Position numbers and translations under genes: made by a program | Source of the DNA: an uncultured Asticcacaulis sp. | Lineage (GTDB): Bacteria > Pseudomonadota > Alphaproteobacteria > Caulobacterales > Caulobacteraceae | Assembly (NCBI GenBank): GCA_946480525.1 | Contig: CAMLLA010000073.1 | Span: 1 to 13,443 of the forward strand | Length of the DNA stretch: 13,443 nt | Reading direction: 5' to 3' | In this document: in pieces, positions 7,086-13,443 of the stretch | Position numbering within the stretch: position 1 is the first letter of the stretch | Layout of the letters: the number at the start of each line of letters is the position of its first letter | The notes under the pieces: generated by a model | The model's input: only the letters and a program-made list of their open reading frames with translations | The model's database searches: none | What the model was told of the DNA's origin: nothing

Positions 7086-7933
7086 TATTCCCGCCTCAAA
7101 AGCTTTTCAGTCATCAGTGTTCCCCACCACGAAGCCTTGAAGTCGGCCTTGATGGCAGCGGGATCGTACTGCGGACTGTCGACCCATTCCAGGAAGCTGA
7201 TGCCCCGGGGTTCGATGTCGCGCAGATAGACCTCGAACATGTAGTCGAGCACGCCCGTGAGGCCCGCCTTCATGTGCAGATATTTAAAACTCAACTGTTG
7301 ACGCGCCCGTTCGATCGGCTGGCCGAGGTGCAGGTGCGCATAGAGAACGCTCATCATCCCGGCGCGATCGGCGCCCGACTTGCAATGCAGCAGCGCAGGA
7401 TATTCGATGCGGTCGAATAAGGCCTTGGCGGCAAAGATTTCATCGCGCGTCGGCAAGCTGCGCGACGTCAGGCCGAAATTTTCGAGCTTCAGCCCCAGCT
7501 TTTCGCAGGCGTACTTTTCCAGGTAATAGAAGGATCCGAAGCCGCCGCGCAGATTGATGACGGTCTTGATCCCCCTGCGCTTCCATTGCGCCAGCTGGAA
7601 CGGCCACGGTTGGTTGGTCCGCAGCATCTTGTCGTCGATCCAGTGGGCATTGGTGAAGCCGAGACGCAAATAGGCGTGGTCACCCCACAAGTAATGCAGG
7701 TAGGTGCCAAAACGTTGCCAGCGGGTTTCCGTCGGGAACTTGGTCTGGCGAAATTTCTTGGGGTACAGCTTCAAAAACGGCCTCAAAAACAATTTCCGAA
7801 GCCTCGGCTTCGGCAAGCACGACGTACGCCGGGGCTTATGCCCAAGAGGCGGGTAACCGCCCAGCGGCGCCTGAGCGGCAAGGAATCCGCCATTAACACA
7901 AAACCACGCGACAGGCTTCCGGAAATGACGCAT
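7085..7933 (-). CDS. CX5R protein-tyrosine/dual-specificity-like phosphatase
   Basis: The longest frame gives 282 residues. The cysteine-phosphatase P-loop is HCKSGADRAG, with nucleophile C184 and R190. Before it come the family-like MLRTNQPWPFQLAQWKRRG and TVINLRGG strands (about 103-130). No signal peptide or membrane segment is evident. Substrates could be phosphoprotein, phospholipid or inositol (pyro)phosphates; the sequence does not tell. Recognisable similarity begins only around residue 70 (RWQRFGTYLHYLWGDHAYLR). The first ~45 residues are basic, resemble no domain I know and coincide with three hairpins in the DNA, so the ATG at 7933 may be too early; TTG codons near 7786 or 7774 are alternatives. 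A promoter-like element ends right at 7933, giving a leaderless ATG or a ~150-base leader. The gene overlaps the CYTH gene by one base. Confidence 0.82.
   Translation of the reverse strand: MRHFRKPVAWFCVNGGFLAAQAPLGGYPPLGHKPRRTSCLPKPRLRKLFLRPFLKLYPKKFRQTKFPTETRWQRFGTYLHYLWGDHAYLRLGFTNAHWIDDKMLRTNQPWPFQLAQWKRRGIKTVINLRGGFGSFYYLEKYACEKLGLKLENFGLTSRSLPTRDEIFAAKALFDRIEYPALLHCKSGADRAGMMSVLYAHLHLGQPIERARQQLSFKYLHMKAGLTGVLDYMFEVYLRDIEPRGISFLEWVDSPQYDPAAIKADFKASWWGTLMTEKLLRRE
7796..7861 (-). other. Three-hairpin segment at the 5' end of the phosphatase gene
   Basis: In minus-strand order: GGCGG/CCGCC with a four-base loop (7861-7848), GGGC/GCCC with a four-base loop (7843-7832), and a perfect CCGAAGCC/GGCTTCGG stem (7813-7796) followed by AAATTGTTTTTG (7795-7784). 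The last resembles an intrinsic terminator, although its T-run starts five bases after the stem. The segment could be an attenuator in an untranslated leader, or simply GC-rich coding sequence. Confidence 0.4.
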
Positions 7934-7938
7934 AAGCC

Positions 7939-7967
7939 TATATAAAACCTGACAAACCGTTTGCCAG
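7939..7967 (-). promoter_or_regulatory. Predicted promoter of the phosphatase-CYTH unit
   Basis: On the minus strand, a -35 like CTGGCA (7967-7962), a 17-base spacer and a -10 like TATATA (7944-7939) stand just upstream of the ATG at 7933. The spacer and -35 contain the inverted repeat CAAAC-C-GTTTG (7953-7963), a possible operator. The TATATAAAA stretch could also serve as a -10 for the plus-strand msbA gene. Sequence prediction only. Confidence 0.42.
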
Positions 7968-7972
7968 ACCGA

Positions 7973-9805
7973 ATGCCGCTTGAACCGAAAATCCTGCCAT
8001 CTGCCGAGATGCCCGTGAAAGCGATCGTCCGCCGGATTTGGTCACAGTATCTGGCGTCACAGAAACGCCTGCTTGGGTTTGCGCTGCTGTGCGCTGTTGT
8101 CGTGGCGCTTGCAACGACGCTGTTCGGCGTATTGATGGCATCTGCCGTAGACCTGCTGTTTCGCACTGCCGCCGCCGGCAAATCCCTTGACTTCCTGCCG
8201 GCGGAAGTGGCTGCCACGATAATCGCCAATCCGATGTTGCTGATCCCGCTGATCATCATCGGTGCGGTCGTCGTCCGGTTCGCCGGCCAACGCGGTTTGA
8301 CGGTGTCGCTCAATACCATCGGCAACCGGCTGGTCGGCAACATCCAGCGCGACCTGTTTTCCCGCCTCGTCCATGCCGATCTCGGCCGGCTGCAAAAGTC
8401 GCATTCGGGCCAGCACCTGTCGTCGGTGCTCTATGACGCCGACCTGGTGCGCGACGCGGCGTCCACCGGCCTTGTGCAATACGTCCAGAGCGGCCTGATC
8501 GCTGCCGGCGCCATCGCCAACATGCTCTATTTCGACTGGACCATGACCCTGGCCGTGCTTCTGATCGGGCCGGTCATCGGCCTGGTCATGGGAAAGTATC
8601 TCAAGCAGACCCGCAAGGCGGCGCAGGGCGCCATGGCGGAGACGTCGAGCCTGTCCACCGCCGTCATGGAAAGCCTCGACGGCATCAAGGTCGTCAAGGT
8701 CAGCAACCAGGAAGCCGCAGAGGAGCAGCGTGTCGGCGATGTCATCGATCGCCGTCAGGGACATATGATCAAGGGCGCCAATGCCCGCACCATGGCCGCC
8801 CCGGCCACCGAACTTCTGACCGGCCTCCTGCTTGCAGGGCTGCTGGCCTACGCCGGCTGGCGCGCTCAGGGAGGATACATCACCGCCGGAGATCTCTTCG
8901 GCTTTGTTACGGCCTTGGGCATAGCCAGCCAGGCCTTGCGGCAACTGACCGGGCTTCAGGGCACGTTCAGCCAGGGCATGACAGCCGCGCGGCGCTTGTT
9001 TGCGGCTCTGGATATCAAGCCGGAAATCACCTCGGCGGTTGACGCCGCCTCCCTGCCCCGCGACTTCAAACGCCTAAGCTTCGACAAGGCCAGCTTTGCC
9101 TATGGCGACGCCCCCGTCCTTCGCGACGTCAGTTTCGACGTCTCCGCCGGACAAAGCATCGCTCTCGTTGGACCGTCGGGATCAGGCAAGTCGACCCTGC
9201 TCAACCTGATTCCGCGTTTCTTCGACCTGAGTTCGGGCGCCATCCGCTTCGACGGTGTCGATCATCGTGAGATTTCGCTGACCTCCCTGCGCGATAATAT
9301 CGCCCTGGTAACGCAAGATCCCTTCCTGTTCGACGACGCCATCCACGCCAATATCGCCTATGGCCGGCCGGGAGCCTCCACGGCGGAAATCGAACAAGCC
9401 GCACGGGATGCCGCCGCCGACGGGTTTATTCGCGGTCTGCCACAGGGTTACAACACGCGTGCCGGCGAAGCCGGTTCGCAACTCTCAGGCGGACAAAAAC
9501 AACGAATCGCCATCGCGCGCGCCTTTTTGAAAAACGCCCCTTTACTGCTGTTGGACGAAGCCACTTCGGCGCTGGATACCGAGTCCGAGGCCCAGGTCCA
9601 ACAGGCGTTGGAACGCCTCATGAAGGGCAGGACGACCTTCGTCGTCGCTCATCGCCTGTCGACGGTGCGCAACTGCGATCTGATCCTTGTCCTTGATAAG
9701 GGGCAGATTCGCGAACAGGGTACGCACGACAGCCTGATGCGGTCGGGCGGTCTCTACAGCCGCCTCGCCGCCGCCCAACTCGGCACCTCGCCGGAGGCCG
9801 CATGA
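7973..9805 (+). CDS. msbA: MsbA-like lipid A exporter, ABC transporter with fused membrane domain
   Basis: A 610-residue half-transporter, the size of MsbA. Residues ~30-330 form the membrane domain with about six hydrophobic segments (for example 33-58, 87-103, 171-205, 280-295). The ATPase domain follows, with Walker A GPSGSGKST (400-408), Q-loop VTQDPF (Q448), signature LSGGQ (504-508), Walker B LLLLDE (524-529) and H-loop VVAHRLSTV (H560). It should act as a homodimer in the inner membrane. Exporters of this type move many lipids and drugs; the assignment to core-lipid A flipping rests on the neighbouring acyltransferase, waaA and lpxK genes, which overlap or abut it. The start is the ATG at 7973; an in-frame TTG at 7961 and an ATG at 8009 (MPVKAIVRRIW) are alternatives, and none has a clear Shine-Dalgarno. 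Its stop overlaps the next start by four bases (ATGA). Confidence 0.88.
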   Translation: MPLEPKILPSAEMPVKAIVRRIWSQYLASQKRLLGFALLCAVVVALATTLFGVLMASAVDLLFRTAAAGKSLDFLPAEVAATIIANPMLLIPLIIIGAVVVRFAGQRGLTVSLNTIGNRLVGNIQRDLFSRLVHADLGRLQKSHSGQHLSSVLYDADLVRDAASTGLVQYVQSGLIAAGAIANMLYFDWTMTLAVLLIGPVIGLVMGKYLKQTRKAAQGAMAETSSLSTAVMESLDGIKVVKVSNQEAAEEQRVGDVIDRRQGHMIKGANARTMAAPATELLTGLLLAGLLAYAGWRAQGGYITAGDLFGFVTALGIASQALRQLTGLQGTFSQGMTAARRLFAALDIKPEITSAVDAASLPRDFKRLSFDKASFAYGDAPVLRDVSFDVSAGQSIALVGPSGSGKSTLLNLIPRFFDLSSGAIRFDGVDHREISLTSLRDNIALVTQDPFLFDDAIHANIAYGRPGASTAEIEQAARDAAADGFIRGLPQGYNTRAGEAGSQLSGGQKQRIAIARAFLKNAPLLLLDEATSALDTESEAQVQQALERLMKGRTTFVVAHRLSTVRNCDLILVLDKGQIREQGTHDSLMRSGGLYSRLAAAQLGTSPEAA

Positions 9806-10578
9806 AAGAGCTTCTTAAACGCCGCAAGATGCAGAACTTCCTGGGCAGCCTGATCTCCGCCTACCTGAAATTCTGCTATGCCACGACGCGCTGGCAGAGC
9901 GAAGGCCGGGCCGAGGTCGAGGCCGTGTGGGCCAGCGACAGTCCCGTCGTGCTGATGTTCTGGCACGAACGCCTGCATTTCGGCCATTCCAGCTGGCCGC
10001 TCGAAAACGCCCAGCCGATCGCGGTGCTAAGCTCGACCTCCAAGTTCGGCGACGTCATCACCAAGGTCACCGACGATTTCGGCCGCTATACGATCCGTGG
10101 CTCATCAGCCAAGAAATCCAACCCCGCCAAGGACAAGCGCGGCGCCCAGGCCTTCCGCGACATGCTGCGCTGGCTGCGCGATGGCAAGGGCGTGGCGACC
10201 ACGCCCGACGGTCCGCGCGGCCCGGCCCGCACCATGACCGAGGGCAGCCTGAAACTGTCGCAGATGAGCGGCGCCGTTCTGGTCTGCCTGGGCCAATCCG
10301 CGAAGCACTATATCGAATTCAATACCTGGGACCGGATGCGCCTGCCCCTGCCCTTCAATCGCGGCGCTATGGTGTGGCGGGTTCTGCCGGCGGTATCATC
10401 CAGGATCGACGAAGCGGAGTTCGAACGACTGCGCCTCGAAGCCGAACGCACCTTGAGCGAAGCCACCGACCGCGCCGACGACCTGACCGGCGCCAGGCGC
10501 GGCACGGGCGGCGGACGCCAGATCAGCTGGGAAGAAAAGCAACGCGGCGAACAGGACGCCGAGGACAGCGCGCTATGA
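9802..10578 (+). CDS. DUF374 lysophospholipid acyltransferase-family protein
   Basis: A 258-residue protein with the DUF374 hallmarks: FWHERLHF (H55, the probable catalytic histidine), LSSTSKFGD (76-84) and TPDGPRGPA (134-142). The family is related to PlsC/LpxL-type acyltransferases and, as I recall, includes the epsilonproteobacterial late lipid A acyltransferase LpxJ. Together with its place between msbA and waaA this suggests that it transfers an acyl chain onto a lipid A precursor at the inner membrane; the substrate is inferred. A moderately hydrophobic stretch (about 12-26) may help membrane association. The last ~35 residues form a charged, glycine- and arginine-rich tail. It starts in an ATGA overlap with msbA and ends in an ATGA overlap with waaA, a strong sign of one operon with coupled translation. 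Confidence 0.88.
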   Translation: MKELLKRRKMQNFLGSLISAYLKFCYATTRWQSEGRAEVEAVWASDSPVVLMFWHERLHFGHSSWPLENAQPIAVLSSTSKFGDVITKVTDDFGRYTIRGSSAKKSNPAKDKRGAQAFRDMLRWLRDGKGVATTPDGPRGPARTMTEGSLKLSQMSGAVLVCLGQSAKHYIEFNTWDRMRLPLPFNRGAMVWRVLPAVSSRIDEAEFERLRLEAERTLSEATDRADDLTGARRGTGGGRQISWEEKQRGEQDAEDSAL

Positions 10579-11843
10579 CGCTGCCTCTGGCCGTCTATCG
10601 CGGCGCCGCACGGGCCTTCCACGCTTTTGCGCCAAAACTGCTGCGGGACCGCGTCGCCAAGGGCAAGGAGGACCCGGATCGCTTCACCGAGCGGCTGGGA
10701 CGGACGACACAGGCCAGACCCGTCAAGCCGGTTGTCTGGTTACACGGCGTCAGCGTCGGGGAAAGCCTGTCCGCCCTTCCGATCCTTGAGCGCCTTCAGG
10801 CGGAACGGCCCGACCTCGCGCTACTGATCACCACTGCGACGACGACATCGGCCGAAATTCTGAAGCGCCGCCTTCCCGAAGGCGTACTCCATCAATACGC
10901 ACCCATCGACACACCCCAGGCGGTCGAGGCCTTCCTTGACCACTGGCGGCCGTGCCTGGCGGTCTTCATCGAGAGCGATATCTGGCCGAACCTGCTGCAA
11001 ACGCTAACTCAGCGTAGTGTGCCGCATGCGCTACTAAGTGCCCGCATCACCGAAAAGACCTTCCGTGGCTGGCAGACCTTCCGGCGAAGCATGCAGTCGC
11101 TCCTGAAAGGATACGCCCTTGTCATGGCTCAGGACGACGCCTCCGAAAAACGTCTGCGCGCCATGCAGGTCGTCCCTCACGCCCAGGCCAATCTCAAAAC
11201 CATCGGGGCGCCGCTGAGTGGCGATGCTGCGCAATTGTCCGCCTTGCGCGAAGCCGTCGCCGGGCGGCAGGTGATCGTCGCCGCCAGCACCCACTATGGC
11301 GAGGACAATATCCTCGCACGCGCCCTGGAAGCGCAAATCCGCGGCGGCAACCTGCTGGTTCTTGTCCCACGCCATCCCGTCAAGGCCGGAGAGATCAGGC
11401 TCGACCTCGAAGCCCTTGGGTTTACGGTCGCGCAACGGTCGCGCGGCGAAACAGTCGTGGCGGATACGCAGGTTTACCTCGCCGACACCTTGGGCGAACT
11501 CGGTCTCTTCTTCTCGCTCGCCGACCTGGTCATCATGGGCGGCAGCTTCCTGACCGGCATAGGCGGGCACAATCCGCTCGAAGCCGCGCGCCTCGGCAAG
11601 AGCGTCATCACCGGCAGCGACATCGGCAACTGGGAGGGGATTTTCGATACCTTGCTGACCGCTGGGGCAGGCTGGCGTGTGCAAGGGCCTGAAGAACTGG
11701 CCTTTCTATGCAGCGAACTGCTGCGCGCCCCCGAAGCGATCAGAGACGCCAATACCCGCGCCTTGGACATCAGCAGGCTTGAGGCCGGTACGCTCGACCG
11801 CGTTTGGCAGGCACTCCTGCCCCTGCTGCCAAAGGCAGCCTGA
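10575..11843 (+). CDS. waaA: 3-deoxy-D-manno-octulosonic acid transferase
   Basis: A 422-residue inner-membrane glycosyltransferase (WaaA/KdtA, GT30) that transfers Kdo from CMP-Kdo to the lipid A precursor. Motifs in order: RVAKGKEDPDRFTERLG (26-42), HGVSVGE (57-63) with the catalytic glutamate E63, ITTATTTSAE, ESDIWPN, ASTHYGED, VPRHPVK, IMGGSF and GGHNPLEAA. Length and motif order are those of the family. Whether it adds one or more Kdo residues cannot be read from sequence. The ATG at 10575 lies in an ATGA overlap with the acyltransferase stop; lpxK follows after two bases. Confidence 0.95.
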   Translation: MTLPLAVYRGAARAFHAFAPKLLRDRVAKGKEDPDRFTERLGRTTQARPVKPVVWLHGVSVGESLSALPILERLQAERPDLALLITTATTTSAEILKRRLPEGVLHQYAPIDTPQAVEAFLDHWRPCLAVFIESDIWPNLLQTLTQRSVPHALLSARITEKTFRGWQTFRRSMQSLLKGYALVMAQDDASEKRLRAMQVVPHAQANLKTIGAPLSGDAAQLSALREAVAGRQVIVAASTHYGEDNILARALEAQIRGGNLLVLVPRHPVKAGEIRLDLEALGFTVAQRSRGETVVADTQVYLADTLGELGLFFSLADLVIMGGSFLTGIGGHNPLEAARLGKSVITGSDIGNWEGIFDTLLTAGAGWRVQGPEELAFLCSELLRAPEAIRDANTRALDISRLEAGTLDRVWQALLPLLPKAA

Positions 11844-11845
11844 CC

Positions 11846-12847
11846 GTGGCGCTCAATACACCCGAATGGTGGTACAGGCGCGGCGCGGAAGGTGCGCCGT
11901 GGTGGCGCCCAGTCCTGTGGCCGTTGTCGCTGATCTGGCGCGCCGTCAATGACGCCAAGCGCGCCCGCGCCCGGCCCTATCGCTCGTCGCTGTTCGTCAT
12001 AAGCGTCGGCAACCTGACCTTGGGTGGCTCGGGTAAAACGCCGGTCACCGCCGAGATTCTCCGTCTGCTGGACGACGCCACCGGTTTGTCAAAGGGCTAC
12101 GGCGGTACACTGGAAGGTCCGGTTCGCGTTGATCCGCTCAGGCACACAGCCGCCGAGGTCGGTGATGAACCGCTGATGTTGGCCCAGCACGCCCCCTTCA
12201 TGATCGCCAGGGACCGCGCCGCCGGCCTCAAGGCGCTGGAGGATCAGGCAAGGATCGTCGTAGTCGACGACGCCCACCAGAACCTTCAGATCGCCAAGGA
12301 CCTGCATGTGCTGGTGGTTGATGGCGATACACGCGACGGCGCCTGGCCGTTCGGCGATGGCAGCATCTGCCCCTATGGCCCTCTGCGCGAACCCTTTGCG
12401 GAAGGCCTTCAGCGCGCCGATATCGTCGTTCTATGGATGCCCGACCACGCCGCACCCGATAAGGGTCTGCTGGACCTGTTTTCGTCCCGGCCGGTCTTTA
12501 TCGCCCACCTGGTGCCGCAAACGCCCGCCCTTGCCGGCCCGGTCTACGGCTTCGCCGGCATCGCCAAGCCGTGGAAGTTCGAAGCGACGCTGAAATCGCT
12601 GGGGCTGACGCTCGCCGGTTTCGAAGGCTTTCCCGACCACGCGGCCCTGTCCGAAGACACGCTTAACCGTCTGGCCTCCGCCGCTGGAGACGCACAGTTG
12701 ATCACGACCGAAAAGGACTGGATCAAGCTGTCGCCGTCATGGCGCGCACGCATTACTCCGTTACCGATCGCCGCGCGCTTCGATGACGCAGTCGGTTTCA
12801 AATCCGCACTTTCGACAGCGCTCGACAAGGCGGGTGTCTCGCGTTAG
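11846..12847 (+). CDS. lpxK: Tetraacyldisaccharide 4'-kinase
   Basis: A 333-residue LpxK, which uses ATP to phosphorylate the 4' position of the lipid A disaccharide precursor at the inner membrane. The P-loop is VGNLTLGGSGKTP (54-66); then LSKGYGG (81-87), VGDEPLMLAQ (105-114), VVVDDAHQNLQIAKDLHVL with D141 and D142, PYGPLREP, GFPDHAAL and ITTEKDWIKL. Some positions vary from common forms: DDAHQN where DDGF/LQ-H/N is usual, and FGDG...PYGP where FGNG...PAGP is usual. The N-terminal hydrophobic patch (WWRPVLWPLSLIW, 19-31) fits membrane attachment. The GTG at 11846 begins two bases after the waaA stop; the frame opens upstream at 11804 but that would overlap waaA deeply. Confidence 0.93.
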   Translation: MALNTPEWWYRRGAEGAPWWRPVLWPLSLIWRAVNDAKRARARPYRSSLFVISVGNLTLGGSGKTPVTAEILRLLDDATGLSKGYGGTLEGPVRVDPLRHTAAEVGDEPLMLAQHAPFMIARDRAAGLKALEDQARIVVVDDAHQNLQIAKDLHVLVVDGDTRDGAWPFGDGSICPYGPLREPFAEGLQRADIVVLWMPDHAAPDKGLLDLFSSRPVFIAHLVPQTPALAGPVYGFAGIAKPWKFEATLKSLGLTLAGFEGFPDHAALSEDTLNRLASAAGDAQLITTEKDWIKLSPSWRARITPLPIAARFDDAVGFKSALSTALDKAGVSR

Positions 12848-12851
12848 GTTT

Positions 12852-12878
12852 TCCGAAAATTAAAATAAAATTCGGAGG
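12852..12878 (+). promoter_or_regulatory. AT-rich spacer with strong ribosome-binding site and weak hairpin
   Basis: The 36-base gap between lpxK and the GH5 gene is A-rich (TTAAAATAAAA), unlike its surroundings. GGAGG (12874-12878) stands five bases before the GTG start. TCCGAA (12852-12857) can pair with TTCGGA (12871-12876), covering part of the ribosome-binding site. No T-rich terminator follows, so read-through from lpxK is possible. Confidence 0.5.
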
Positions 12879-12883
12879 ATACC

Positions 12884-13443
12884 GTGCTGAAATCCCTGCT
12901 GACCGGTGCGTGCCTGGCGGTTGCGCTCATCGTCTCCCCCGCCCTGGCCGACAATCCAGCACCGAATCCTCCGCCCTCTGTCTCGCAATTCACCGAAATC
13001 TCTGCCCACGACCAGGTCCGCCAGATGGGCCGCGGCGTCAACATCATCGGCTACGACCCGTTCTGGCAGGATGGCGGCAAGGGCAACTACACCGAAAAGC
13101 ACTTCGCCGAAATCAAGGCCGCCGGTTTTTCGACCGTACGCGTCGTGCTGTTCACTTTCAAATTCCTCGATGACAAGAACACGCTCGATCCGAAGTGGCT
13201 GAACCGCCTGGACTGGGTCGTCGCCACTGCCAAAAAGCACGGCCTGACCGTCATTCTCGATGAGCACGATTTCGATCAATGCTCAAAAGATATCGCCGTC
13301 TGCACGCCGAAGCTTAAGGCCGTCTGGTCGCAATTGGCTGCGCGCTACAGGAACGAGCCCAACACGGTCATATTCGAACTGATGAACGAGCCGCACGGCC
13401 AGTTCGACGCCGCCACCTGGAACGCTACCTTCCCGGAAGTGCT
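12884..13443 (+). CDS. Exported glycoside hydrolase family 5 (cellulase-like), partial
   Basis: The frame is open from the GTG at 12884 to the right edge (186 codons, no stop). The first 22 residues are a signal peptide (basic start, hydrophobic core, likely cleavage after SPALA), so the enzyme is exported. The catalytic (beta/alpha)8 domain begins with GRGVNI (49-54), then TVRVVLF (R86), VILDEHDF (H128) and VIFELMNEPHG with N168 and the acid/base E169; the nucleophile glutamate would lie past the edge. This fits GH5 endoglucanases, which hydrolyse beta-1,4-glucans, though mannan or other beta-glucan activity cannot be excluded. A proline-rich linker (25-32) separates signal and domain. GGAGG five bases before the GTG supports the start. 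It follows the LPS operon by 36 bases but has no evident link to its function. Confidence 0.9.
   Translation, partial: MLKSLLTGACLAVALIVSPALADNPAPNPPPSVSQFTEISAHDQVRQMGRGVNIIGYDPFWQDGGKGNYTEKHFAEIKAAGFSTVRVVLFTFKFLDDKNTLDPKWLNRLDWVVATAKKHGLTVILDEHDFDQCSKDIAVCTPKLKAVWSQLAARYRNEPNTVIFELMNEPHGQFDAATWNATFPEV

Noticed and set aside
7783..7893. Arg-rich 36-codon minus-strand frame (MADSLPLRRRW...) overlapping the phosphatase 5' end
   Set aside because: No ribosome-binding site and no recognisable homology; its composition is what an alternate frame of GC-rich hairpin sequence gives.
9927..10574. Upstream extension of the waaA frame through the acyltransferase gene
   Set aside because: The acyltransferase frame carries the DUF374 motifs, and the ATGA overlap at 10575 gives a family-length WaaA.

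Overview
The window looks like a chromosomal segment of a GC-rich alphaproteobacterium. The gene set (PmbA, an inositol-monophosphatase-family enzyme, DUF4170, a DUF374 acyltransferase, WaaA, LpxK), the paired membrane GGDEF-EAL proteins and a secreted GH5 glycosidase suggest Caulobacteraceae, perhaps Asticcacaulis. The genus is an inference from protein character only. I see no tRNA, rRNA, CRISPR array, insertion sequence or prophage. Coding density is high and no gene-free stretch exceeds about 210 bases.

Left part (1-3954, minus strand): two tandem genes encode paralogous proteins with about six membrane segments, a GGDEF domain and an EAL domain, predicted to make and/or break cyclic di-GMP. 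The downstream copy runs off the left edge. A strong hairpin with a T-rich tail overlaps its 3' end and reads as a plus-strand terminator for a gene to the left.

Centre left (4160-6584, plus strand): a tight run of pmbA/tldE, an inositol monophosphatase/CysQ-type phosphatase and a DUF4170 small protein. A good sigma70-like promoter sits so close to the pmbA start that the transcript is probably leaderless. The 154-205 base region between this promoter and the GGDEF-EAL pair is the main divergent regulatory region.

Centre (6585-7933, minus strand): a two-gene unit of a CX5R-type (dual-specificity/tyrosine-like) phosphatase and a CYTH-domain phosphohydrolase, overlapping by one base. It sits inverted inside the otherwise plus-strand cluster. 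The first ~45 codons of the phosphatase frame contain three hairpins, so its true start is uncertain.

Right part (7973-12847, plus strand): a lipid A/LPS assembly operon: an MsbA-like exporter ATPase, a DUF374 acyltransferase, the Kdo transferase WaaA and the lipid A 4'-kinase LpxK, joined by ATGA overlaps or a 2-base gap. LpxK phosphorylates the lipid A precursor, WaaA adds Kdo, the acyltransferase may add a late acyl chain, and MsbA would flip the product across the inner membrane. Immediately after it, an exported GH5 (cellulase-like) gene starts and runs off the right edge.

Most of the window is recognisable. The parts least explained by known systems are the phosphatase/CYTH pair with its structured 5' region, and the duplicated GGDEF-EAL proteins that lack the usual inhibitory site.
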